64,000 nucleotides of DNA from Parus major (taxonomy: Eukaryota; Chordata; Aves; Passeriformes; Paridae): contig NC_031769.1 in NCBI RefSeq assembly GCF_001522545.3, positions 133,808,616 through 133,872,615 on the forward strand. The letters are read 5' to 3'. Below are positions 35,020-46,401 of this stretch, piece by piece; the stretch's first letter is position 1; the number at the start of each line of letters is the position of its first letter. Position numbers and translations under genes: made by a program. The notes under the pieces were generated by a model, which saw nothing but the letters and a program-made list of their open reading frames with translations, ran no database searches and had not been told where the DNA came from.

Positions 35020-35389
35020 TATATTGTACTGTTGGATACAAGCACAGCATTGACATCTGGTCAAGGGAAGTGATTGTCCCTCTGGTGTGTTCCCACCTTG
35101 AGTCCTGTGTGCAGTTTGGAGCTCCACAGTACAAAGTTTCAGAGAGTATCCAGGAAAGAGCCACCAAGGTGGTGAAAGTCCCCAAAGACAAGACTTAAAA
35201 GCAGTGGCTGAGGTCACTTAGGTGGCATAGCTTGAAGAAAGGAAGGCTGAGGGGAAGTGTTGATCTCTCTCTGGTGACCAGCAATAGGACACAAGGAAAT
35301 GGAATGAAGCTGCCTCTGGGCAGGTTCAGATTGGACATTAGGAAAAGTTTCTCCACTAAGGAAGTGGCCAATCACTGGAACAGCCTTCC
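35020..35389 (+). mobile_element. CR1 LINE, 5' part split by an LTR (plus orientation)
   Basis: The sense CR1 order is seen: 'tccctctggtgtgttcccacc', 'cagtttggagctccacagtac', 'tccaggaaagagccaccaagg', gaaggctgaggggaag, 'ctctctctggtgaccagcaa', 'caggttcagattggacatta' and 'ctggaacagccttcc'. The element breaks at 35389 and resumes at about 35748. The insertion between is an LTR. Non-coding relic. Confidence 0.88.
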
Positions 35390-35747
35390 TGTGGCGATGT
35401 GTCTCAGGGGAGACAAAGAGCTAGCTACATTGTCCCATCCCAAACCCCTTGTGAAGGGCGGCCCAGGTGTTCTGATTGGGTTTGAGTCCCTGGGGGGTTC
35501 TCCCTTGGTGTGCTGCTACTGGTCCCTGACCCTGAACTCCACCCTCAGAGGTGGGGACCCTTGAGAGTTCTGTCCCTCAAAAACCCCTGCTGTGCCTCAG
35601 TTCAGAGCTCTCTGTTCTGGACCTGAGTTTGTTCCCATGCTGAATAAATGGTTTTGTGAACGGGAGCCCGTCTCGTTGGTGTTCCATGCTGGTCCCCAGA
35701 ACCCTGCAGCTTCCCTGGTCGAGATCCTGAGGTTGTGGACTGCAACA
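35390..35747 (+). mobile_element. Solo LTR, ERVK-like, inserted in CR1
   Basis: A 358-bp segment begins TGTGGCGATG and ends TGCAACA, so it has TG...CA termini. It is flanked by ccttcc (35384-35389) and cctacc (35748-35753), a 6-bp duplication with one mismatch, the length typical of class II (ERVK-like) integration. A poly-A signal AATAAA sits at 35643-35648, followed by a U5-like gtgaacgggagcccgtctc. Removing the segment and one flank restores continuous CR1. No viral genes are present, so it is a solo LTR formed by LTR-LTR recombination. Plus orientation follows from the poly-A signal. Confidence 0.85.
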
Positions 35748-35920
35748 CCTACCCAGGGAAACGGCCATGGCACCAAGCCAGTCAGAGCTCAAGGACTGTC
35801 TGGAGGGTGCTCTTAGTCTTAGTTTTAAATTTTACCTAGTCCTTCAAGGAGCAGGGAATTGGACTTGATGATCCTCATGGGTACCTTCCAACCTGAAATA
35901 TTTTATTATTCTATGTGTCA
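35748..35920 (+). mobile_element. CR1 LINE, 3' part after the LTR (plus orientation)
   Basis: CR1 resumes with cccagggaaacggccatggc, caaggactgtctggagggtg, 'agtccttcaaggagcaggg', ttggacttgatgatcctcat and a degraded tattattctatg tail. Together with 35020-35389 it forms one CR1 copy of about 540 bp. Confidence 0.9.
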
Positions 35921-36964
35921 AAATAATAAACAAAATCTTCTGGGCAGACAGATTTCCACAGGATATGCTTATACCCAGTTCCTGGGATCTTGAGAAATTT
36001 TGACAATGCCTCTGAGCTCACATACCAGGAGCTACAAGAAAGCAGAGAACTGATCCCATGAGGTCTTGAGTTCTTTCAAACCTTTTGAGTGTCTCAGAGG
36101 GTTGGGTGTTATGAAGAATTCTCTATGACTGAGCCTACAGAAGCCATGCTGTGGCCCCACAGGGTTTGAGAGCTTACTGTGTGCAGCAGGAGAGAGACTG
36201 AAGGTTTACTGCATTAGATAGACATTATGGTCCTTCCATTTAAATAGTCACTGTTCTCTTCCTTCTTTACTCTGCTGCTCTTCCTCCCCATGATGGCCTT
36301 GACACTGGCTACATTGGTGAAGAGCAAAATAGTCTTTCTACAGCTTTTGTCTCCACCACCTGGCCATAATGACAGCTGGAATAATGAAACCTCATACAGA
36401 TCCTGTCTCCAGAGGTAAGCTTTAGCTTAAAATGAAAAGCCGTGTATAACTTTTGCTTATCCGGTAGTGTATCATCTGGAAATGGGTAGCACAGCAATGT
36501 GCAAACCTGTTATATTTCTTCTCATTTCTTTTTTCTTGCTCAAAGCTTGCAGTCTGAATGTAAGGGAAAAAAGGTGAATTCAGAATTGAATCTCCCTTTC
36601 CCTTCTATCTTAGAAGTGAAATCCTGAAAAAAAATCCCTTCTCCATCACACAGAGAATATAATTTTCTGATTTAGGTTGATTATTCCAGCTTACTTGAAA
36701 ATTCTCATAAACCAGATCCAACTGTTCAGACAAATTCAGAATGAGAACTAGAATTTGGTTGGCTTCATGGTTCCTTAGCAATTTTAAGGACAATTTATAA
36801 ATGTCTCCAAATGAGGGCAAATGCTGACACCCAGAGGCAGGATAATGTAACACTTTACAGTGGCTCATGCAGATGTGAACACTGCACATCAAAAGGAGCT
36901 TCAAGAATGGCTTCTGAGGAAACTTTCCACATATTTACAGCTGTAATTCAGGTTAATATTTGTA
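35921..36964. other. Gene-free stretch
   Basis: Unique sequence. The 99-codon antisense frame at 36605-36904 has no recognised domain. Nothing else is supported. Confidence 0.55.
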
Positions 36965-37045
36965 TAAACCAGCTTTGAGCAGGAGGTCAGACTAGAGACT
37001 TCATGAGGTACCTTCCAGCCTGAATTGCTCTGCGATTCTGTGAAT
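36965..37045 (+). mobile_element. CR1 3' tail (plus orientation)
   Basis: The order 'tgagcaggaggtcagactag', 'gaggtaccttccagcctgaa' and ttgctctgcgattctgtgaa matches the last about 75 bp of CR1. Confidence 0.8.
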
Positions 37046-38659
37046 TCACACAATATTATGTGTGAGAAGCTTGTGGGACTAGGGACTACTTGCAGAGAAT
37101 GTAATTTAATTCATTAGTTTAGCACCACTTTGGGACAGAGATAAAGGAAGACCCAGATACTTACATCATCACATCATTTTATCTCATTCTGTAGTATGAC
37201 GTAAGAATAACCTACAAAACAGTTTGGAAGGTTGTAAAATATGAGAAAATATCAGACAATAATCCATGAAGATATTTTATTAAAAAAATACATCTGTCCA
37301 AAAAAACAAGGCCATAAATAAAATACCCAATAACCATTCATTGCTTTTGTAAATTAAACCTGCTGTGAGTTTGTTGGTCTGCAGAAATATTTCTAAATAT
37401 TGACCAGTCCTTGCCTTACAGAAAAAGTGAGGGACGACCGATCTAAGGAACAGCTTCCTATTGGCATAAGGGGCCTGAATGATGATTGCCTTGGACATTG
37501 TTCAGAAGTAAATGTGCCATCATATAACTCATAATTCTGTTATTACACTTCAGTGCTGGCCTTTCCTAATTTCCAGATACCTTATTTTATAATATAAGCA
37601 ATATTTTCTTCTGATTTACATGCTATCAGGTAGGATGAGTGTAAATGTCAGAGTTATTAAATTCACTGCAAAGACTTTAGGGATTTTCTCTTTCCTGCCT
37701 TTTTCTCAACAGAATGTTCATCTTAAAAGCATTCAACTTGTATGTTTCTGGTTTCAGTGCACTGCGTGCATGAATCCAGCCCCTAAAGGCATGAGTTGTG
37801 CATCTGTAAAGGAAAAGGATTTCTTCAGTAACTTTTGCTGATGCTGGCTTGTGGGGATGGTGCAAGCTCCCACTGCTAACAAGTAAGCAAGACGTGGATC
37901 TGATGCCAAAAACTCTCCAGGGATCTCAAATGTCTCTAGCTGGGATAAAGCAGACTGGATTGCATGCTGCTGGATGCAATAAACTGTTTGTAGAGACCTA
38001 TTTTCTGCTGATGTTCAATACTTCTTGTGTCTGAGCTGGAGCAAGCACATGGTGTCGCAGCTGTGGTGTGTTTGAGGAAAGGCAGCCTCTCTGCATGGCT
38101 GAGCACATTATTGTACAGTCCCAGCCATTACTGTTATGTCTGGTGTACTTTAAAGGATCTCCTCTGAAATGGGACAAAGCTCTTTGTTGCTTCTCCTGCC
38201 CTTTCCATTTACCTTTTTGTTCTCCATGATAGCTGTGTTCTGTCCTCATACTGGAAACAGGAAATTCAATTTTTTCCTACTTGCTGTGAATCCTTGGGTA
38301 GACTCTGCTTCTGTCTTGCACCACAGCTCTTTTCTGTCACTGCTGATCCTTATTCAGTGTTTCCAAGTCTGCCTGTGGCTGCTCCTGGTTTCTCCTCACT
38401 AGACATTATCCTCTCCACCTCTATGTAACTTTATCATTCCCTTTAGGAAAAAAATTACAGAAGGAAAAAAAATCAGTTATTCTAGACAAGATTGAATTTT
38501 TGGTTTGGTACATTGCCCATAAAACATATTTCTAATCCAATCTCGTCTCCTGTTGTCAGTCTGAACATCTTCCAACCTGTTGACAGGAACATTTTATTTC
38601 AGACTTGTCACCAAATTCTGGAAATGGATGGAGCACCTGTTACCGTGTGTGTTCTTAAC
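37046..38659. other. Gene-free stretch
   Basis: Unique sequence with short open frames on both strands. No feature supported. Confidence 0.55.
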
Positions 38660-38822
38660 ACATAATCATAGAATCATTTAGGTTAGAAAAAACCTTTTAA
38701 GATCCTTCAGTTCAACCTTAACATTGCCAAGTTCACCACTAAGCCATGTCTCTAAGTATCTTATCTACCTATCTTTCAAATACCTTCACAGATGGTGATT
38801 CCACACTTCCAAGGGCAGTGAC
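38660..38822 (-). mobile_element. CR1 LINE fragment (minus orientation)
   Basis: The antisense CR1 order is seen: 'cataatcatagaatcattta', 'gatccttcagttcaacctta', 'caccactaagccatgtctc', 'acagatggtgattccac' and 'cttccaagggcagtgac'. It is truncated after about 160 bp. Confidence 0.82.
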
Positions 38823-40047
38823 ACAAGGTGATTCTGAATATCAAGAGAGAATGAGCTCATAAATGTGGGATGGGGAATGACTTTGTGCTTTGTTGCATGA
38901 AAGACTGGAACAACAGCTTTAACTAGAGTAGAATTAAACTTTTAGGGCCACAAGATGGCAGACGGAAACAAGGCAAGACTGCATGGAAGGGATTTACACA
39001 GCTCTAGGTTTCCCTCACATTTGAGCCAAATAATCATTATGAAGAGTGATTCATTTACCTTCTGGGCCACAATGGGATCTCCATAGCAAACAAAGGAAAA
39101 TTTCTTCATTGATGCTGAAGGGAAGCAGGTGACACTCAGGACACAACTAACACTGAAAAATAAGCATAATAATAATAACTCAGAGACAAAAGATGTCAAG
39201 AGCCAAGCAGCATTCTGGCTTTTATAAATGGTGGTTTTTAAAATAACTAAATTTCATAGGTAGTATTTATTTTAGACTCTCAAGTAAGAGTATGAACATA
39301 ATAAACAACTTTTTTTCCCTGATTTTGTACTTCACTTTTTTTTTCATTATTACTTCAACTAAATGTGCCCGTCAGGATGCAATCCCTGCCCTGATGCAGT
39401 ATGTGATTATCACAGGCCATTCTCTTTTCCCTAATTTAATGTAAATAACTATGTCTACTTAGGTGGCCAAAAGCCTGAGCAATCTTCTCCTGCTCCTGGG
39501 CTCTGCCCTGCTTGGGGCAGATAATGTTCCCACCATTTGTTTGCTGCTCTGAGCAGCTCTGTGCTCCCGGAGAGATCAGGGCCTGAGGGTGGCTGCCGAG
39601 GTCGCTGCCATTCACACTGCCACACGCAGGGAGCTGCAAGGTGCCAGGGCCTGGCTCTGCTGAGCGCTTGTGACTCTTGCTAACACTCCTAGAAGCAATT
39701 AACAAGTCAGTTTTCCAGCCAGTGGATCTGGCCTCATGACTTACCAGCACTTCTTTGAGTGTTTATTTGAGAGGCGGTAGTGGCTCTGTGCAGATTTGTC
39801 ACCTTGCAGCATAAGATACGTATAAAAGACACAAATACATTGTGTCTTGTGTCTGTGCCTTAGAAAAGAGCTGAACAGCACCAGCCTGGCAGCTCTCCAG
39901 GGCACAGGCCCACTGAATTACAAGTGAAAATCAAATAGAGCAGCTTTTGGCTATTGCCCACCCTCTGAAGCAGCTCTGTCTGAGGGCCTCTGTCTTTGTG
40001 TTCCCCCTGCCCTAGGCATGAGCAGTGTTCAGAAATGGGTGCAGTGG
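38823..40047. other. Gene-free stretch with a GC-richer patch at 39470-39700
   Basis: The part 39470-39700 is GC-richer (39-70 bp words with ctccgg, gaggtcgctgcc) and carries a 104-codon antisense frame with no recognised domain. It abuts the LTR that starts at 40048, so it could be unclassified retroviral or LTR-flanking sequence. I cannot assign it. Confidence 0.4.
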
Positions 40048-41604
40048 TGTTGTGGTTTAACACAGCTTGGCTTTTTGTTAAAGAGAAAATCCATCAGTTG
40101 TGGAAGTCATTCTCTGCGAGGACCGCTAATAGCTTTCTCTGAACCCAACAGAACCAATCAGCTGGCTAGTTTTGAATATTGACACCCTGTTAAACCACTT
40201 AAGAAAGCTGAACATGCCTATGTGAAATCACATTTAAAAACGAACAAACTCGCCGGGGAAAGCTCTCTTGCTTTGACACTCACCTTTGAGCAGTACCTGC
40301 ATGCTGTAGCCGGGCCAGGCCCCGCTGTGCCGCAGGGCCTGCAGGGCCTGGCGGGGCCGGGCCGGACCCTGCCGTGCTGCAGTGCGGCCCGCTCGGGCTC
40401 GCCCCCTGGCATTCTGCTGCCTCCGAGTTCCACCCGGGGCTGGTGGGCCAGGCTGGCTCTGCTTGGCTCTGGGTGGAGCCAGGCTGGCCCCTGCTCGGGC
40501 CACGAGCTGCTGGGCCTTCCTGCTGGCACCGCAGAAAACCATGCAGCTAAGAACAGAGGCAGGCCTGCAGCCCATGCAGAAAGCAGCCCCGCAGCTGGAA
40601 CTGACCATGGCAGGGGCTGGAAAACAGCCGTGCAGCCAGAGCGGCCACCACTCGGCACAGATCGCACGGCCATCCGCAGGCCCGGCCGAGATACCAACTC
40701 TGGTGCACAAATGAAACGTGAGTGAAAGAAAAGGAAAGCATAAAGACACATAGAGAAAACAAGACAAAGACACCGAGGTTAGTGAAGGACTCAAATCCTA
40801 GATGGAAGGAGAGTGAGGAGATGCCTTAGTCTTGGGCTGAAATTCTTTTGTAAGGCTATGGTGAAGATGTAATTGATACATCAAACTCTTTTTTCCCCTG
40901 AAACTCATGGAGTGCATCGGGGGACTCTAGTGTTCTAACTACAGCCATGAGCAGAGGTACCTGTGTTGAAGCAAGCAAATGTTGAAGTAGCTGTGATCCA
41001 CTGAGAAGCTTGAACAGAGAGAGAAGAGAGAGATAAGAAACGTTGCCCCACGGATGGAAGAAGAAAACCTCTGTTCCCAGAAATAAAATAACTTTTGTTT
41101 CTATACAGAACAGCTCATCCTTAAAATTGTACCCCAATAAGCTAAGATGACACATGGTGGTAGTTGTGGGAAGACTACCAAACTGTGGGAAGGACTTTTG
41201 CAGGGACAGTTGCAGATTTCCATTGCTGCTATTCATGAAAATTAAAACAATGACAGAACTGTTTCTTGTGAGAAAGTCTCCATGGCATGTCAGGAGAGAC
41301 TCCTCTCCCTAAGTGAACTTAATAAAGATTATTTTAGAAATGGTAAACTAATTGAAAATACCAAATTTTGCCTCTTTACATTGTCCGTGGGAAAAGAAAG
41401 AAGAGTTGGGGGGAGGAGAAATGTTCTGAAGGTTTATTCTGACTTCTTATTATTTTTCTTTTAGTTCTGTTAATAAAGTTTTCTTTATACCCTTTAAAAT
41501 GTTGAGCCTGCTTTGCTCTCCTCCTAGTCCTTATCTCGCAGCAAAAAATGAGTAAATAATTCTAGTGAGTGCACTGGAATTTGGCCAGCACTAGACCCAC
41601 CACA
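40048..41604 (+). mobile_element. Long ERVL-like LTR, plus orientation, probably solo
   Basis: The segment starts TGTTGTGGTTTAA and ends acccaccaca, matching TG...CA ends of an avian ERVL-like LTR. Flanks are agtgg (40043-40047) and ggtgg (41605-41609), so a 4-5 bp duplication. A U3-like GC-rich block spans 40250-40700. AATAAA lies at 41472-41477 and a conserved tail with gagcctgctttgctctcctc follows. The length, about 1.56 kb, is long for an LTR and is due partly to the GC-rich block. Frames of 110-186 codons on both strands in 40218-40794 are artefacts of that block. No gag, pol or env is found next to it. Confidence 0.8.
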
Positions 41605-41899
41605 GGTGGTCACCCACTTGACACCTGCTGACATTCAGCTCTGGATACCTAGTAAAAACCAGGAGCCAAGACCCAAGGAGCAAAAGCAAGATGACACTAT
41701 AAATTTAACCTAGCAAGAAGATAATACCATAATGAGCTGCTGCCAAAGCCAAAGAATTCTACGTGAACTTTGTGCTGATCTTTAGTCTTTGACACAGTGA
41801 AATAAATGTGCTTACTTCACCCTGCTACAATCACCCCTTACTCAGATAAGCCCCTTCTCCACAGACCATGCATTGTAAAATGGAGCTGAAGGAATGTGT
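41605..41899. other. Unassigned spacer, possibly retroviral
   Basis: About 300 bp between two LTR-like segments. It includes aaataaatgtgcttac near 41803. I cannot place it in a family. Confidence 0.35.
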
Positions 41900-42055
41900 A
41901 ACCTGTTGCTCTGTCTTTAGATTGTTTCCCATATGAGAAATACTGATTTTTCACTGTTTGAAGTGTATAAAAGCAGGTAGATAATATTTTGAGAATGTGT
42001 GCAGACCTAATAAACAAACATCTCTACTCCATGTGTGAATTGGCTTTTTGAACAC
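41900..42055 (+). mobile_element. Possible partial LTR
   Basis: The interval begins tgtaacctgttgctctgtc and ends tttttgaaca. It contains a TATA box (tataaaagcag, 41966-41976) followed 40 bp later by AATAAA (42009-42014), the order of a compact LTR core promoter and poly-A signal. Family is not recognised and no target duplication is seen. It could also be a fortuitous combination. Confidence 0.35.
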
Positions 42056-42469
42056 TGGGTAGAGCCATATTTGGGACAGCTGAAGCATATTTGGGATGGG
42101 ATGAAGCCAGGCCATGGGCTCGCAGGTGGGCCCTGTGGCTGGCCAGGGCAGGGCTGTGGTTCTGTGGAGGTTGTAGATCAGCCATTAGAGCCCTAGTTGA
42201 AAAGCAGATGCCATAGGCCAGGTTGGGCTATGGCCGAACATTCCCAATGGGATGGGGGCTGCCTCAGCTGCTCCAGCTCTGAGCTGGTCCTGAGTCCTTC
42301 AAACAGTCCTCCTGCCCTTGCCACTGTAATGAAACCTGATATTCCTGTTGCTATTTTAGTCCTATTGTTTCCTGACTGGTATTGTTGCCTCCTGGTTTTC
42401 AGGTAGAACTTAAAGCTTTTGATTTTTTACGTAGTAAGTCCTAAATAGTCAATTGATGACAGTTTGAGG
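42056..42469. other. Unassigned GC-moderate sequence
   Basis: Contains a doubled phrase catatttggga (near 42069 and 42088). It lies between LTR-like segments and may be retroviral leader or unrelated sequence. No gene is recognised. Confidence 0.35.
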
Positions 42470-43412
42470 GATGATCCGTGTCATGTAGTCGGGCTGGGAA
42501 AATGGATCCCACCTTCACATATTGACACTGGTTTCCAACCAGGCAGAGTGGAAGTTAGAGCAGTCTTTTACGTCCCAGCAGTGATCAAAACTCCAGGCTG
42601 AAGTGGTCCCTTTGGCTTGTCTAATTGGGCTGATCTGCTATCTGTAAATAATTACATATTCATTATACCCTTGGCTCTATAGCACTTTCCTGTTCCCCAT
42701 TCTGTGTCTTCACTGGATGAGAGACTGGACTGTCACTGGTTAATTGCTCAATCAATCAACCATTTAACCCCCCATCACCAGAGGCTACAGTTGGATGTTG
42801 AGCAAGATAAGGGAACAGGCTGGGAAGAGGTAAATCCTATGAGGTTGGATAGTGCTTTTTATCATGCCAAGGTTCTTATACAAGTGGCTCAGCCGTGAAA
42901 ACTCACCTCTGGAAAAGTATTGGCACATTCACGTGTAGTCTGATGGGCATAATGGTCCAGAACTGACTCTGCTTTGGTGATTTAAGAGGCATCTTAGAAT
43001 CATAACCATCAAAACTACCAATGTGTCCCATGAGTCACAGTATTACATCATTCAGTATAAAACTTCCTGCCCTAGGAGAAGTACCTGGCTGTTCCCACCT
43101 GAACCTGAGAAAATATAAATCCAGTGGACTCTGTGTTTCATGGGCTTCTGTCACTCCCAATAGATCAAGACCAGGACCCTCACCACCAAGAAGACCAGAA
43201 GAAGAGGACCAATGGGATGCTGTCACGATCCTTGGGGTGGTGATATTTTTTCTATTTGATCTGTCTCTCTGTCACTCTCATTCTCTCCTCCCACTCTCTT
43301 TTCCTATTTTTTCTGTCTCTCCCACTCTATGTCACATTCACAGTTAAATAAAAATCCATACTATTGACTTCAACACTGAAGTCAAGGTCTCATTTGAACT
43401 TAATTTGGACAG
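42470..43412 (+). mobile_element. ERVL-like LTR, 3' part clear, 5' end uncertain
   Basis: The 3' half (43020-43412) has the sequence pattern of an avian ERVL LTR: 'gatcaagaccaggaccctc', 'accaccaagaagaccagaag', 'gctgtcacgatccttgggg', a long ct-rich tract at 43250-43325, AATAAA at 43347-43352 and a final 'gaacttaatttggaca'. The 5' limit is a guess. No target duplication was resolved. Confidence 0.6.
43364..43385. repeat. 8-bp-arm hairpin after the LTR poly-A signal
   Basis: The arms ttgacttc (43364-43371) and gaagtcaa (43378-43385) pair perfectly around aacact. It begins 12 nt after AATAAA, so it would lie in the R region or at the 3' end of the LTR transcript. Confidence 0.75.
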
Positions 43413-44539
43413 AGGCATCTCTCTGTAAATTTTAATAACCAGTTCACACTGAGTTGGTTCTCTTGGCTTGGCCTCTCATCTGAAATCTGAACATATTTAA
43501 GGAGCCCATGCAGATATGCTCCTCAGGAAGCTGGACGCATTCTGAAGGAACATTAAAGTTTTGATGGAAGTAATGAAAGACTGTCCACCTTTCTGTAAAT
43601 GAGTTAAAAATATTTTAAGGATGTTTTGACAGAATGTGCTTCAGATTAAGAGCTGGGGAATGGTGGCAGAATTATCCCTCTTGTCTATTAGGCTGCCTTG
43701 GAACCATTTTAATGTTTAGCTTGAAACAGATGTAATTTCTTGATCCTCAATACAGGCTTTACTGACTTATCTTCCTGTGCTGTAGTGAAAGGGCAAGAAT
43801 GTAGAAGGATAGATGGTTTTGTGGAAACTGAGAATGAAACTCTTACTGTTTTATTCGGAAATAAAACAGTTTGTTAAAGATAGATATAGCCTCACTGAAT
43901 ACTGGGGAGTAGGAAAAAAGTGTTGCTTTCTTCCATCTATAGATGTCCATAAGAGCATGCTTTTCTGACTGTTCTCTTTCGTGTTTCCTATTTCCCTGAA
44001 TATTTCATGTGAGATTTCTCCACAAGAGCGGTGACTCAGTCCATGCAAACCACCAACTCTCCCACTTACCCTCTTGTGAAGGAAAATTTATTTTAGTTAT
44101 ATTGGGTGATTGCAGTCAGAGAGGGAAAATGTTTGTCTTTTTAAGTGGAGGAGAAGTCAGAGAACCCTCAGAGTTCTTAAATGAGGTAGATGGCATCTCC
44201 TAGTTTATCCCCTTGTAACCCCAATGAAATAACAAACTTTAGGCCATACTGGATGTGTTCTGACTTCAAGGCAGGACATGATGACTTACCAGTCCCAGGA
44301 TTGCTGCCTTTGCTCCTATTTAACACCATGGTCATATATAGCAGAGAAAACATGACTCAAAACATTCTCTGGTAGTTTAGAGGTCATATGATACAGACAT
44401 TGCAAGACACTGAAAGGGATTAGACATCAATCTGCAATGGTTTGGGCAAAAAAATCCCAAGACTAGAGGACATTTCTTCTTTGAGGTCTGGATCTACATA
44501 CTCCAAGCATGGTGCACTTAACACTCATCTAGAAGTATA
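43413..44539. other. Gene-free stretch
   Basis: Unique sequence with short frames only. No RNA gene or repeat seen. Confidence 0.55.
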
Positions 44540-44560
44540 TTTCCATGCAAATATAGGTAT

Positions 44561-44599
<39 letters not shown>

Positions 44600-44890
44600 C
44601 ACACACACATATATATACATAAATATGAACATGGACACACACACAAATCTCTATATGCACACATATGATAGGAGCCACTTGAAATATCTGTTCTGGTATA
44701 TGCATGTTATGCATATAATATACATATTGTACCTATATGTATTATAGATACACTTTTTTATGAGAATCACACTAATGTGTATTTTTATGAACATTCTATC
44801 CATATACACACACATTTTACACATGGATGCATACTCATATTTATACACATCTCTGTATTGTCAGTGTAGATGATCTACCTGTATGTATAC
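44540..44890. repeat. (CA)n microsatellite and AT/CA low-complexity region
   Basis: Pure (CA)18 occupies 44562-44597. It is followed by interrupted ca/ta runs (atatatacat, acacacacaaa, cacacacat) as far as about 44890. The region gives His/Thr-rich or Val/Cys-rich frames on both strands, which are not genes. Confidence 0.93.
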
Positions 44891-46377
44891 ATACAGTATT
44901 TATGTGATTCCTCAAGTTTAAACCTTTTATGATAATATGTTATTCAGTAGCCATAATTCAGCTCTTTGTTGCCTAGAGACTGATGTCAAGAATGAAAGCA
45001 CACTGCTTTAGTCTCTTTCTTTCCGGCCATCTATGAGAGAGAGACACAGTACTGAGACAGAAATCCTGATTTTTGAGATGCCATATAACTTTCATACCAG
45101 ATACTGAATACTGAAATGGCGATCCTAGTAATCATCCGAAGCACTGTACTGTAAACAGGATTTTTGAAGCCATTTGTATAGACTCCTGCTGATAGTACAT
45201 TCTACTGAAGTTACATTGAAGCTGTAGTTACATTCTACTGAAATTTAAACAAATATGATGTGCAATGAGGCATTTCTTCTGTGAAAAGTTGTGCAATTGT
45301 ATCAACCCTGAAAAAACCAGGCAATGCCATTTCATGTCGTCATGTCCACCTGACTTAGTGCCAAAACACTTCCTCCTGATGACTTTTTAAATACCAGGAC
45401 TATAACTAAAATGTTCCAGCAGAAGAGCTGATTGAGAATCAATTTCATGGCTTTTCAACAGCAATGTGTTCCGGCACTTCAGATTTCCTGCCAAGAAAAG
45501 AAAATGGAATTTATTCCTCCTGGGCATGCAGGAAAAAGAATATTCTAGGTTGTTTTCCAAAAGAAAGATTATTATGGGAATTCACTGTCTGTTACTTCCC
45601 TTCATTGCAGTAGATTTTAAATCTAAAGTTTAATTTCAATCATATTTAATGAGTTATTCTAGTCCCAAAACTTTGATGAAAAATGATGGCAGGGAAATGA
45701 GAGGGATAAAATTAGCGTCTCTGATGAGAAAAGGCTTAAGTCTGAACTGAATGGATATTTCTTTTATGGTTTGCAGGTTAGTCATTCAGCGTTTTCATGT
45801 GGCAAGTCAGTCACCATGGGCATAGTTGGAATCAGCTGGGAGTTAGAAAGAAAAGGAGAATTGTGAGAGTTCAGATGTGGGGAAAATGTACATAAATTTC
45901 AGTTTTTAAATTAAAAAAATCATCTGTAGGAAGACAGGCTTCAGTAACTACAAATATTCAGGAGCACTTTTTCCATATGTGATTAACTCAAGGATTTGTT
46001 TCATCACTTACCAGCCGCATGAGTGCCTTTTGCAGCATAAGCTGGACAGAGATGCAGCTTTAGCATTAGAGAGTACTCGGGAAGGCTGTTTAGCCAAACA
46101 TGAGACATGCTGTCATGCTACTTACTATAGTTAGCCACTCTAAGTGACAGTATCCTTTGTGCTATTTTCACATTCTTTTGCAGTTTCAGTTTGTTAGCTG
46201 CTTCTGACAAGTCATACAGCAGTGGCTTTAAAAAACTCCTAACTTTTCTCACCTTTTCACAGCATTTAATGTAATCTAAACTCCCTTGATTGATGTTCCT
46301 TAATCAGTGACGCTGGAATACTGAAGTTAATACTCTACAATGGAAGTGTCCTTGCAATTTTTAAAAAATTTTTATTC

Positions 46378-46401
46378 CCACTATCTCTCTGAAGATAGTG
46401 G
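46378..46401. repeat. Short inverted repeat (9-bp arms)
   Basis: The arms ccactatct and agatagtgg pair perfectly around a 6-nt loop ctctga. Confidence 0.7.

Noticed and set aside
40218..40794. Overlapping 110-186 codon frames on both strands
   Set aside because: They lie in the GC-rich block of an LTR; long frames on both strands are expected there and none resembles a protein.
44442..44848. Frames of 61-101 codons at the CA repeat
   Set aside because: They are produced by the (CA)n and TA-rich low-complexity sequence.
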